From NCBI GenBank assembly GCA_900538555.1, contig UPYI01000007.1, positions 1 to 64,000 on the forward strand: DNA of 64,000 nucleotides, given 5' to 3'. The notes below the pieces were generated by a model. It was given only the letters and a program-made list of their open reading frames with translations, ran no database searches and was not told the origin of the DNA. The DNA is from an uncultured Porphyromonadaceae bacterium. Lineage in GTDB: Bacteria; Bacteroidota; Bacteroidia; Bacteroidales; Barnesiellaceae. This document shows positions 56,874 through 64,000 of this stretch, piece by piece (position 1 is the stretch's first letter; each line of letters starts with the position of its first letter). The translations under genes and the position numbers were made by a program.

Positions 56874-58064
56874 TTATTTCTTATCGGGCGAAATCTGTTT
56901 ATCTTTTCCGGATGCGATGCGGTCTACTACCAATGCGATCGCACAGTCGCCGGTGACGTTGCAGGCTGTCCCGAAACTGTCCATAGCTATGTATAAGGCG
57001 ATCATCAATGCTTGCGCCGTTTCGTCGAATCCTAACATTCCCTCCAACAGACCGAGAGCTGCCATGATGGCACCGCCGGGGACACCGGGCGCGGCAACCA
57101 TCGTAATGCCCAGCATCAATATGAATCCGCTGTAATCGGTCAGGTCGATCGGCATACCGCCCATCAGCAACACCGCCATCGAACACGCCACGATTTTCAT
57201 GGTGCTGCCCGACAGATGTATGGTAGCGCAAAGCGGAATAACGAACGTGGCGATATTTTGCGATACTCCGTTTTTGATGGTTTGAGCCAGCGTGACCGGA
57301 ATGGTAGCGGCAGACGATTGCGTACCGAGTGCCGTTGCATAAGCAGGCATCATATTTTTCAACAGCCGTAACGGGTTCTTTCTGCTTACCGCACCGGCTA
57401 TGGTGAATTGGATGAGCAGCAGTACGATATGCAGGATGAATATGATAACGATGATTTTCAAAAATACGGTGATGATAGAGAGAACCTGTCCCGTAACGGT
57501 CATATTCAAGAAAATACCGAATATATGCAGGGGCAGTAGCGGTATGATCACTTTGGCGATAAGCAGGGTGATGATGTCACGGAAATCGGAAGCCGCCCGT
57601 TTCAATGTGTCGCCGTGAATAACCGACAGTCCCAATCCGACGCAGAACGAAAGCAGCAGGGCGGTCATAATATCGACCGGTGCAGGCATGGCTACCGTAA
57701 AGAATGGTGTCAGAGCCATATCGCCCGGGTGTGTAATTGCTTCTGCCGATCCGCTGACGATGATAGAGGGAAAAATCATTTCTCCGCAAAGCAGTGTGAA
57801 GAAGCCCGAAGATATGGTGAAAAGATAGGCGATCAGGGCGGTAATAGCCAATAGTTTGCCCGCCCCTTTTCCCAGATCGGCGATAGCCGGTACTACCAGC
57901 CCGATAATGATAAGAGGAATGGCGAATGTCAGAAAATTACCGAACAGACCGTTGAAGGTAACGAATACCCGGGCTATTTGAGCAGGAAGGAATTGTCCGA
58001 ACAGGACACCGGCTGCAACGGCGATAAGTACTTGCCAAAGCAGAGACAGTTTGATTTTTTTCAT
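56874..58064 (-). CDS. Dicarboxylate/amino acid:cation symporter (DAACS family)
   Basis: The start is the ATG at 58064 (396 residues, MKKIKLSLLWQVLIAVAAG); ten upstream residues of the open frame are unlikely. The protein has eight helices plus re-entrant loops. The Ser-rich loop ALGTQSSAATIPVT and the cation/substrate site segment SGFILMLGITMVAAPGVPGG are typical of SstT/GltP-like transporters. It imports a dicarboxylate or a small amino acid such as serine, threonine, aspartate or glutamate with Na+ or H+. It lies 87 bp downstream of luxS on the same strand, separated by a hairpin derived from a repeat-like sequence. Confidence 0.87.
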   Translation of the reverse strand: MKKIKLSLLWQVLIAVAAGVLFGQFLPAQIARVFVTFNGLFGNFLTFAIPLIIIGLVVPAIADLGKGAGKLLAITALIAYLFTISSGFFTLLCGEMIFPSIIVSGSAEAITHPGDMALTPFFTVAMPAPVDIMTALLLSFCVGLGLSVIHGDTLKRAASDFRDIITLLIAKVIIPLLPLHIFGIFLNMTVTGQVLSIITVFLKIIVIIFILHIVLLLIQFTIAGAVSRKNPLRLLKNMMPAYATALGTQSSAATIPVTLAQTIKNGVSQNIATFVIPLCATIHLSGSTMKIVACSMAVLLMGGMPIDLTDYSGFILMLGITMVAAPGVPGGAIMAALGLLEGMLGFDETAQALMIALYIAMDSFGTACNVTGDCAIALVVDRIASGKDKQISPDKK

Positions 58065-58090
58065 AGACAGATCGGTTAGTGAATATATTT

Positions 58091-58148
58091 TCATGCACCT
58101 TTTCCCGTCGCGGCATGTCCGAACGGGAAAAGGTGCTGCATTCGGCTC
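58091..58148. repeat. Repeat-like hairpin (subtype B fragment) between luxS and the symporter gene
   Basis: TGCACCTTTTCCCGTCGCGG resembles the reverse of the subtype-B repeat end (TGCACCTTTTCTCGCCTCGG). It forms a perfect 14-bp stem (GCACCTTTTCCCGT at 58095-58108 with 58123-58136). It may lower transcription from luxS into the symporter gene. Confidence 0.55.
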
Positions 58149-58151
58149 GTG

Positions 58152-58637
58152 TTATCCTTGCACCGGATAGTTCAGGTTTTCCTCCTGAATGACATCCAAT
58201 ACTTCCCGTAGATATTTGTCTGCTTCCCATTTAGCCATAGGCAGGTCGTGCAGCAGATAATTCCCGCAGTCGCGCGGTGCGACACCGGGCACTTCTCCTT
58301 CGAAATCGCGGATGAAACGGAATGTTTCGCGCATCAGCTCCACAATATCGGCAGAAGTCAGGTCGCCCTGCATCAGAAAGTAGTTGCCGGTGCAGCAACC
58401 CATCGGACCCCAAAATACGATCTTGTCGCCCCATACCGGGTGGTTGCGCAGGAATGTGGCAGCCAGATGTTCGATCGTATGCAAAGCCCCATAGCCCAAA
58501 GCCGGTTCACGGTTCGGCTCTTTCATGCGGATGTCGAACGTTGTGACGACATGGTCGCCCATATAATCTTTTCGCGAAACATAAATACCGCGCAACAAAT
58601 GCAGGTGGTCGATATTGAAACTTGGAATCTTTTTCAT
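58152..58637 (-). CDS. luxS: S-ribosylhomocysteine lyase LuxS
   Basis: This 161-residue metalloenzyme cleaves S-ribosylhomocysteine to homocysteine and DPD, the precursor of autoinducer-2. The metal ligands are visible: HTIEH gives His53 and His57, and Cys124 lies in APRDCGN. The catalytic cysteine is in the GPMGCCTG segment (Cys81). The length is normal. It follows the MTA/SAH nucleosidase gene by 94 bp on the same strand, so the two steps of the activated-methyl recycling route are encoded together. Signalling by AI-2 is possible but not implied by the sequence alone. Confidence 0.95.
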   Translation of the reverse strand: MKKIPSFNIDHLHLLRGIYVSRKDYMGDHVVTTFDIRMKEPNREPALGYGALHTIEHLAATFLRNHPVWGDKIVFWGPMGCCTGNYFLMQGDLTSADIVELMRETFRFIRDFEGEVPGVAPRDCGNYLLHDLPMAKWEADKYLREVLDVIQEENLNYPVQG

Positions 58638-58731
58638 ATTCTTGTTTTTGTTTGTTTTCTTACGGGGCTATACGGCATAGCCCGATATGCTTACTGCTTA
58701 CCGAAAGGCAATCCGGTTTTTCTGTTTATCC

Positions 58732-59415
58732 TTAAAGCACTTCCAGCAATTGTTTCAGTATGTTGTAGGTCTTTTGCGGAGCATCGTGCCAGAAGTTGGT
58801 ATATTGTGCGAAATGCTCATCCACTCCCGGCGTATCGCTGATGATGCGGAAACTGATGAATGGAATACCTTTCATGTGGCAAACTTGGGCAATCGCACCC
58901 GACTCCATATCCACTGCCATGCCTTCGGGAAAATCCGCTTTGATCCGGTTCAATTCCTCACGGGCGGTGATGAATTTGTCGCCGCTGCAAATCAATCCGC
59001 TGTATATGCGTACGTCGCTTTTTATTCCGATGGCTTTCTCCACTAATTGCGGGTCGGAATGGAAGCGGGCGGGTAATCCCTGTATCTGCCCGTATTCATT
59101 GCCTTCGCCGCACCATACATCGTGATAGACGATATTGCCGCCGATTACCACATCCATTACCCGCATCGCAGGATCTATTCCTCCGGCGACACCTGTATTC
59201 AGAATATAATCGGGGCGATAGTGCATGATCATTTCCACCGTGCGTATGGCAGCGCATACCTTGCCGATGCCGCTTTGTGTCAATACGATCTCTTTATTGC
59301 CGATGTGCCCGATGTAAAACAAGGAACCGTCTATGTTTTCTTCCCGCAGATCCGATAAAGTTCCTTTCACGCAGTCCAGTTCCACGCTCATGGCGACAAT
59401 GATACCGATTTTCAT
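58732..59415 (-). CDS. mtnN: 5'-methylthioadenosine/S-adenosylhomocysteine nucleosidase
   Basis: I use the ATG at 59415 (227 residues, MKIGIIVAMSVELDCVKG); a GTG two codons upstream is possible. The enzyme removes adenine from SAH and MTA and supplies S-ribosylhomocysteine to LuxS. Motifs are GIIVAMSVE, VLTQSGIGKVCAAIRT, NTGVAGGIDPAM, the active-site MAVDMESGAIAQVC and FRIISDTPG, with the catalytic Asp in the last one. It starts 7 bp after the stop of the thioredoxin gene, which indicates co-transcription. Confidence 0.94.
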   Translation of the reverse strand: MKIGIIVAMSVELDCVKGTLSDLREENIDGSLFYIGHIGNKEIVLTQSGIGKVCAAIRTVEMIMHYRPDYILNTGVAGGIDPAMRVMDVVIGGNIVYHDVWCGEGNEYGQIQGLPARFHSDPQLVEKAIGIKSDVRIYSGLICSGDKFITAREELNRIKADFPEGMAVDMESGAIAQVCHMKGIPFISFRIISDTPGVDEHFAQYTNFWHDAPQKTYNILKQLLEVL

Positions 59416-59422
59416 ACGCACA

Positions 59423-59881
59423 CTATTTTTTGAGTAAAACCTCTTGTATAGCCCGTTCGAAATCGGCTTTGCTCAGTGCTCCTTGTGCCAGTTGGGGTTG
59501 TCCGTCTTTGGGGCAGAACAGCAGGGTAGGGATGCTTCTGATACCGAATGCAGCGGCAAGTTCTTTCTCTTTATCCACATCTATTTTATAGATGTCGATC
59601 TGTCCGGCATATTTCTGCGCAAGCTCTTCCAATACGGGAGCTATCTGCCGGCAGGGACCACACCATGTTGCGTAGAAGTCGATAATACACGGTTTGTCGC
59701 CCAAGAATATCCATCGGTCGGGATTCTTTTCGTAGTTGGCAACCTTTTTCAAAAATTCGTCGCGGGTCAGATGCACTGTCCCGTTTTGGGTTTCCTCTTT
59801 TTTCTCCTGTCCCGATTGGGCTTGGCAGGAAATCGGAAGCAACCCGCAGAGCAGGACGAACATCCATAATAGCTTTTTCAT
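59423..59881 (-). CDS. Thioredoxin-fold lipoprotein
   Basis: This 152-residue protein has a lipoprotein signal (LLCGLLPISC, lipidated Cys19), a 35-residue charged linker and a thioredoxin domain with WCGPC at 73-77 and the cis-proline loop RSIPTLL. It is therefore a membrane-anchored thiol oxidoreductase facing the periplasm or the outer surface. In Bacteroidetes such proteins help disulfide exchange in the envelope. A subtype-C repeat with a TATCTTTG box lies about 140 bp upstream and may be its promoter. It is the first gene of a run with mtnN and luxS. Confidence 0.9.
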   Translation of the reverse strand: MKKLLWMFVLLCGLLPISCQAQSGQEKKEETQNGTVHLTRDEFLKKVANYEKNPDRWIFLGDKPCIIDFYATWCGPCRQIAPVLEELAQKYAGQIDIYKIDVDKEKELAAAFGIRSIPTLLFCPKDGQPQLAQGALSKADFERAIQEVLLKK

Positions 59882-60020
59882 AATGAGTCGTTTTTATCTA
59901 TTGTTCTTATATACTGTGATTTATTCGTAACGAACCGCAGGGGCTGTTTGTTCAGGCATGTTGGCATTGTCCCCCGATATACCGCCATTTCCTGATAGGC
60001 ACAGCGGTTGATACCGTTTT

Positions 60021-60105
60021 TACAAAGATAATGCAAATCGAGAGCAGAGACATCAAACTCGTTTGAATGGCTATGCCGAGATGCCGCTTGTCTTCTACAA
60101 AGATA
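60021..60105. repeat. 75-bp repeat unit (subtype C) with flanking TATCTTTG boxes
   Basis: CAAAGATA occurs at 60023 and 60098, 75 bp apart, enclosing GCAAATCGAGAGCAGAGACA and ATGCCGAGATGCCGCTTGTC. It is nearly the same as the unit at 35519. On - it gives TTTG, 23 bp, TATCTTTG directed towards the thioredoxin gene. In the 59882-60239 gap I see this repeat and the terminator at 60183 and nothing else convincing. Confidence 0.8.
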
Positions 60106-60182
60106 GGTAAAATAGGGTTATCGACAATCGGATGGAGTAAATAGATACGATTTTTTCAGATAGGAGTGGTTGCTGTATACAG

Positions 60183-60221
60183 AAAAAAGAATCGGGCAAC
60201 CCATACAAGGTTGCCCGATTC
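60183..60221 (-). terminator. Intrinsic terminator of the GH43 gene
   Basis: GAATCGGGCAACC (60189-60201) pairs perfectly with 60209-60221. On - the stem is followed by TTTTTT, 19 bp after the GH43 stop codon. Confidence 0.88.
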
Positions 60222-60239
60222 GATAGGATTCGATGCGAA

Positions 60240-61865
60240 TTATTTCTTCGTGATGCGGAACCAGTCTACATCTACCCATCCGCCGTCGTTGCTCTTCAAG
60301 TGCGGGCGGGTGCAGAACAGCCCGACTTTTGCGCCGATCCATTGACCTTCACGCGATTGGAAAGTTGTACCGAGCGGGCTGAACTTCTTGCCGTCCAGAC
60401 TGTAATAGAATTTGCATTGAGCTTTCTTGTCGAATACTACACGCAAATAAACTTCTCCGTTAGTCAATTTTACCGAGGCGTTTACTTTTTCCGTCTTTCC
60501 TTTATCGGCTTTGGCGCATTCTACTTGCGAAAGTACCAGTCCCTCGTCGGTGTTTTCAACGAACAGTCCGCCGTAGTTGCGCCCCATGACGATCAAGCCT
60601 GTGCGTTCGCCTTTGTATTTGGCGATCGGTTTGAAGTCGATTTTGGTGGTAGCGGTAAATGCGTTCGACGGAGTTTTTTGCAACAGCAGGTTCGATACGT
60701 CCCACATGCTCTTGTAGTCTTCCGGTACGGGATATGAGTAGAGGCGGATGCGGCTGTTCGCTGCGTCGCAGAAAATCCATTTCGGGTTGTAGTTGGCATG
60801 CCATTGCCATTGCAAACCGAGTTGGATGTTGTCGAACTCGTCGCTTTCGGCAGGCGTTTTGGATTCGAAGTTTCCGGCAATCGGTTTTTTCCATTTCAAT
60901 ACGGGGTCGCCGCATCCGTCGCCGTCTTTGTCTTCTCCGATTACGGGCCAACCGTCTTTCCATACCATCGGTTGCAGGTGGATGATACGTCCGTATTCAC
61001 CTACATCCTGAAAGTGCATAAACCAGTTTTCACCTTCGGGGGTGTCGATCCATGCGCCCTGATGCGGTCCGTTGATCGGACTTTTTCCTTGTGCCATAAC
61101 GATGCGGTCTTCGTACGGTCCGTACGGAGTTTTCGAACGGAGAGCCAACTGCCATCCGGTCGGTACACCTCCGGCGGGGCACAAAATGTAATAGTAGCCG
61201 TTGTATTTGTGGAATTTCGTTCCCTCGACCGTTTCGTGTTTCTCATGTCCGTCGAATACGATGCGGGAGTCGGAGATCACTTCGGTTGCGTCGCTGTTCA
61301 ATTCGCAGACTGCCAGAATACTTTTCAATTCGGCGCGGCTGCCTGCATAGCCGTGCGACAGATACACTCTGCCGTCTTCGTCCCAAAGCGGCGATGTGTC
61401 GATAATACCTTTGGCGGCTTTCACCAGATGCGGGGCTGTCCACGGTCCGCGCGGGTCTTTGGCTTTTACCATGAAGATACCTACGTCGGGATCACCCCAG
61501 AAGATGTAGAACTCACCGTTGTGGTAACGGATACAGGGAGCCCATACGCCACCGCCGTGTTGCACGGTGTCATATCTTTCGCGCGGTTCCAATGCTTCGG
61601 GAATGGCAGCTCCTATCAGTTCCCAATGAATGAGGTCTTTGGAGTGGAGGATCTGCAAGCCGGGAATGCAGTTGAAACTGGATGAAGTCATGTAGTAATC
61701 GTCGCCCACGCGGATGGCGTCGGGGTCGGAATAATCGGCATAGATAATGGGATTCCGATATTGCGTGGCACTTGCATCCGGACTCCACACTTCCGAGACT
61801 TGATTTTCAGCTCCGAGACCGAATACGGCGCAGAGAGCCAAAGGGAGGATCAGTTTTCTGTTCAT
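60240..61865 (-). CDS. Glycoside hydrolase family 43 (arabinofuranosidase/xylosidase type)
   Basis: This 541-residue exported enzyme has a signal peptide (LILPLALCAVFGLGAE) and a five-bladed GH43 propeller. The three catalytic acids are in ADYSDPDAIRVGDDYYMTSSSF (nucleophile-side Asp near 47), IDTSPLWDEDG (pKa-modulating Asp) and VEGTKFHKYNGYYYILCPAGG (acid Glu). A C-terminal beta-sandwich (DUF1349/laminin-G-like, from about 345) ends GGWVDVDWFRITKK. It releases arabinose or xylose from plant or host glycans in the periplasm. It is downstream of a SusD-type lipoprotein and a beta-helix lipoprotein on the same strand, hence part of a polysaccharide utilisation locus. It has its own terminator. 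Confidence 0.9.
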   Translation of the reverse strand: MNRKLILPLALCAVFGLGAENQVSEVWSPDASATQYRNPIIYADYSDPDAIRVGDDYYMTSSSFNCIPGLQILHSKDLIHWELIGAAIPEALEPRERYDTVQHGGGVWAPCIRYHNGEFYIFWGDPDVGIFMVKAKDPRGPWTAPHLVKAAKGIIDTSPLWDEDGRVYLSHGYAGSRAELKSILAVCELNSDATEVISDSRIVFDGHEKHETVEGTKFHKYNGYYYILCPAGGVPTGWQLALRSKTPYGPYEDRIVMAQGKSPINGPHQGAWIDTPEGENWFMHFQDVGEYGRIIHLQPMVWKDGWPVIGEDKDGDGCGDPVLKWKKPIAGNFESKTPAESDEFDNIQLGLQWQWHANYNPKWIFCDAANSRIRLYSYPVPEDYKSMWDVSNLLLQKTPSNAFTATTKIDFKPIAKYKGERTGLIVMGRNYGGLFVENTDEGLVLSQVECAKADKGKTEKVNASVKLTNGEVYLRVVFDKKAQCKFYYSLDGKKFSPLGTTFQSREGQWIGAKVGLFCTRPHLKSNDGGWVDVDWFRITKK

Positions 61866-62012
61866 GTGTTGTGTCTTTCTTGGGTCGGGTATCAGCCCGT
61901 CCCGGTTTTTAATGGAATGAAAAATAATAATGCGACGTGTCGCTAAAACATGTAGAATATAAATAGTGTGTATTTCGAATGCCGGTGTTCCGACAAGAGG
62001 CGTCGTTTAAAT

Positions 62013-62053
62013 CAAGAAAGATGTGCCCGACCGGGTCGGGTACATCTTTCTTG
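62013..62053 (-). terminator. 19-bp stem between the beta-helix lipoprotein and GH43 genes
   Basis: CAAGAAAGATGTGCCCGAC pairs with GTCGGGTACATCTTTCTTG (one G-T position). It lies 15 bp after the stop codon at 62068 on -, and may limit transcription into the GH43 gene or stabilise the upstream mRNA. The rest of the 202-bp gap is featureless. Confidence 0.7.
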
Positions 62054-62067
62054 TTTCTTTTTGCCGG

Positions 62068-63696
62068 TTACCAGCGGTTGAAGTCACCGATTTCGTAGAG
62101 CGTATCTTCGAAGTCGGAGGTATAACCGAAGTCTACCGGATCGACCGTACTCTTGAATATTTCGGTCGAAGCTGCATTCAGCAACGGAATCTTGGCATCG
62201 CTGGCTACGACAGGATTGCCTTCGGAGTCTACGGCTTCTTTGAATTTGAAGTCATTGGCTTTGTAGCTATTCCGTACCGTATAGCTGATGTTTTCGCTGC
62301 GATAGAATCCGTTGGCTTCGCCGTTCATCGTTTTTCCGAAGAATACGTTTTCGATCGAGCAGGAACCGCCAGCCATGTATCGCAGGTCGATAAAGTATTT
62401 GCTGGCATCGTTCAGCATGTTGTTGAATGTACAGTTCCGTAAGGTAACGTCGGCAGTCAGATCCGTGCCTTGTACACCTCTTTGATCGATGAAGAAGTTG
62501 TAGATGTCGTAGAACGTACAATTGGTGATTGTGTACGATTTACACCATCTGTTCTTGTCGGCGAATGCAAAGAGTGCATATTGGGCTTGTCCGGCTGCGG
62601 AAGAGTGTACAAGGCAGTTGTCCATGATGACTTCTTCCATACCTGTACCGTCCGTACCGTTGTGGCGGAGAATACCGCGGGCATATCCGAATATTTCGCA
62701 ATCGCGTATTTCGAGTGTTTGCAATCCTTTGAATGAAGCGGTGAATACGATCAGGTTGTTCAGGCTACTTCCGTCGATGCGGAGGTTTTCCAGTTTGATG
62801 TATGTGATCTCTCCGTTGATATCCATTTCTCTGATCGATACGGTTGCCACTTCGCCGCTCAGGCTGGAAGCTCCGATCAAATGCAGGTTCTTGGTCAATT
62901 TGGGTTTGTCGAGGTTGTAGGTTCCACCGGCAGCCACACGGATAGGAGCGCCTTCCGGTGCGCTGGCGATAGCCGATGCCAGATCGGCTCCGATAGCTAC
63001 GTCTACGGCATCTTGGATCACGTCTTTGGTGCGGAACGTCACTTCGTTGTAGTCGCCCATCTGACCCTCGGTACGTTTGTCATGACCTTTCACCGTGATC
63101 GTTCTGCTCGAAGGCAGATCGGTCAAAGTCATTTGTCCTGCGGTCTGGTCGGCTACTTCGATCGTAGTCCATGTTTCACGACCGTCGGCACTCCACAAAA
63201 TCTGGTCTACCGGATATTTGGCAAGATCGTCCGTACTCCAACGGACTACGGCTGCCGTTTCGGTAACTTCGTGAGGATTGACCGAAATAATATCGGGAAT
63301 GTCGCGACCTTTGGTCTTGAACTCTTTCGATAACATCCAACCCGAATTTCCGGTTACTGCCGGATTTTTGCTGACAGCACATACACGTGCTACATAGCTG
63401 GTTACTAAGTCCAGACCTCCGAACGAATGTTCGTATTCCGGAATGTTTTCTTCTGTGAGAACGATTTCCGTGAATGAAGAGTCGGTAGCGATCTCTACAT
63501 TGTATCCGGCTGCCGTTTTTACCGGAGCCCAAGCCAAGGTCACCCCGCCGGTAGTGGGGATGACTTTGGTAAATTCATAAGGCGTAAATTCGCGGGGGAG
63601 AACATCGGCCTTGTCTTCTTCGGTACAGCTGACGAAACCGGCACCGACTGCGGCTCCCAATAATACGAATGCTATTTTATTAAATATACGTTTCAT
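62068..63696 (-). CDS. FN3/DUF5123-type beta-helix surface lipoprotein of a PUL
   Basis: This 542-residue lipoprotein (lipobox FVSC, Cys24) has two fibronectin-III-like domains (about 40-125, GVTLAWAPVKTAAGYNVEI; and 135-225, ETAAVVRWSTDDL). A right-handed parallel beta-helix follows at about 240-480 (IRVAAGGTYNLDKPKLTKN, HLIGASSLSGE, LQTLEIRDCEIFGYARGIL, TITNCTFYDIYNFF, VTLRNCTFNNML). The pattern matches DUF4957/DUF5123 proteins encoded beside SusCD pairs, often in pectin loci. It is probably a surface glycan-binding protein (SusE/F-like position); no catalytic residues of lyases are evident. It starts 21 bp after the SusD-type gene. Confidence 0.84.
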   Translation of the reverse strand: MKRIFNKIAFVLLGAAVGAGFVSCTEEDKADVLPREFTPYEFTKVIPTTGGVTLAWAPVKTAAGYNVEIATDSSFTEIVLTEENIPEYEHSFGGLDLVTSYVARVCAVSKNPAVTGNSGWMLSKEFKTKGRDIPDIISVNPHEVTETAAVVRWSTDDLAKYPVDQILWSADGRETWTTIEVADQTAGQMTLTDLPSSRTITVKGHDKRTEGQMGDYNEVTFRTKDVIQDAVDVAIGADLASAIASAPEGAPIRVAAGGTYNLDKPKLTKNLHLIGASSLSGEVATVSIREMDINGEITYIKLENLRIDGSSLNNLIVFTASFKGLQTLEIRDCEIFGYARGILRHNGTDGTGMEEVIMDNCLVHSSAAGQAQYALFAFADKNRWCKSYTITNCTFYDIYNFFIDQRGVQGTDLTADVTLRNCTFNNMLNDASKYFIDLRYMAGGSCSIENVFFGKTMNGEANGFYRSENISYTVRNSYKANDFKFKEAVDSEGNPVVASDAKIPLLNAASTEIFKSTVDPVDFGYTSDFEDTLYEIGDFNRW

Positions 63697-63717
63697 TGTC
63701 TTTGTTTTTCAAAATGA

Positions 63718-64000
63718 TTAATATCCGTAATCGTTTACCAAATAGTCCATGCTACTGGTCAGCAGGTTTTGGTCGAACGGGATCAACTGGCGTTTGTCGG
63801 GATTGCCGGCGTGCAGTTCGGCAGCGGGGCAGGTTTCATCCCAATAGATACCGTCGAGGTAGTTGTTCGGAATGCTCTTCGTCTGGTCTGCGTCGTCGAT
63901 CAATGTGAACCGTTCCCAACCGTTGGCTTCGGTGATACCATCAGCCAAAGCTTTGTTTTCGCCTTTTTCCAGACCGTAAGTGATCAGCGTTTCGCCGTCT
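63718..64000 (-). CDS. SusD/RagB-family lipoprotein, C-terminal end only
   Basis: The gene runs off the right edge; about 93 C-terminal residues are visible, from DGETLITYGLEKGENKALAD to SSMDYLVNDYGY before TAA. The segment YLDGIYWDETCPAAEL followed by KRQLIPFDQNLL and a terminal NDYGY fits the conserved end of SusD-like outer-membrane glycan-binding lipoproteins (often PIPxxEIxxNPxLxQNPGY). A SusC partner would lie to the right, outside the window. Its position directly upstream of the beta-helix lipoprotein and GH43 genes supports the call. Confidence 0.75.
   Translation of the reverse strand, partial: DGETLITYGLEKGENKALADGITEANGWERFTLIDDADQTKSIPNNYLDGIYWDETCPAAELHAGNPDKRQLIPFDQNLLTSSMDYLVNDYGY

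Noticed and set aside
59900..60000. Small frame on - ending MPEQTAPAVRYE in the thioredoxin leader
   Set aside because: Coding-like in appearance but only 12 codons from its ATG, with a stop shortly upstream and no other support.

Overview
The window reads as a chromosomal segment of a gut-type member of the order Bacteroidales. Evidence: Bacteroidetes-type promoters (TTTG, about 20 bp, TAnnTTTG), a SusD-like lipoprotein with a GH43 enzyme, a cobalamin riboswitch in front of a BtuB/BtuG locus, an ECF sigma / Spy-like triplet, and a PorE-type protein plus C-terminal sorting domains that imply a type IX secretion system (T9SS). The genus cannot be fixed from the sequence; a T9SS carrier such as a Barnesiella-, Odoribacter-, Alistipes- or Porphyromonas-like lineage is an inference.

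Layout. (1) 1-22760, all on +: a surface polysaccharide (capsule/EPS) cluster. It starts with the end of a Wza-type export protein and a Wzc-type tyrosine kinase, then a flippase, an SDR/MenD-like/pyruvyl-transferase block, seven to eight glycosyltransferases (one broken at an 8-G tract), acetyl- and acyltransferases, a PIG-L deacetylase next to an ATP-grasp ligase, a Wzy/WaaL-type membrane protein, and a closing WecG/TagA glycosyltransferase. The interior is clearly more AT-rich than both flanks, as expected for an exchangeable capsule cassette. Directly behind the last gene lies the C-terminal remnant of a HigA-type antitoxin. (2) 22927-29937: a perfect hairpin, a TonB-dependent receptor and zupT (-), an ECF sigma factor operon (+), mntP and apbE (+). 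(3) 29938-35853: a peptidase-U32 RNA-modification-type gene and a Dna2-like nuclease-helicase (both -). Each is preceded by a tandem array of 69-bp repeats whose units contain a complete promoter. A 44-codon micro-gene with its own promoter and terminator sits between them. (4) 35894-44562 (-): a riboswitch-controlled cobalamin uptake operon (btuB, btuG, three accessory surface proteins, two with T9SS-like C-terminal domains). (5) 44707-47729 (-): two small membrane/secreted proteins and an MsbA-like ABC exporter. (6) 47977-56748: a large outer-membrane receptor-like barrel, a DUF2027/Smr protein (-), a long QueA, a PorE-like OmpA lipoprotein, and an aspartate-type aminotransferase. (7) 56874-59881 (-): thioredoxin lipoprotein, MTA/SAH nucleosidase, LuxS and a dicarboxylate/amino acid symporter, i.e. 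the activated-methyl detoxification pair with neighbours. (8) 60240-64000 (-): the distal end of a polysaccharide utilisation locus (SusD tail, beta-helix lipoprotein, GH43).

The main cross-cutting structure is a family of 69-75-bp interspersed repeats found at eight or so places. One subtype carries a TTTG-N20-TATCTTTG promoter and stacks in tandem in front of genes. Another lacks the -7 box and sits inside or next to the capsule cluster. A second theme is glycan variability: a poly-G tract at the exact point of a frameshift in a GT2 gene, a compositionally mosaic GT2 gene, and two enzyme pairs (SDR + TPP enzyme; deacetylase + ATP-grasp) that suggest unusual sugar decorations. All statements come from reading the sequence; no database search was run.
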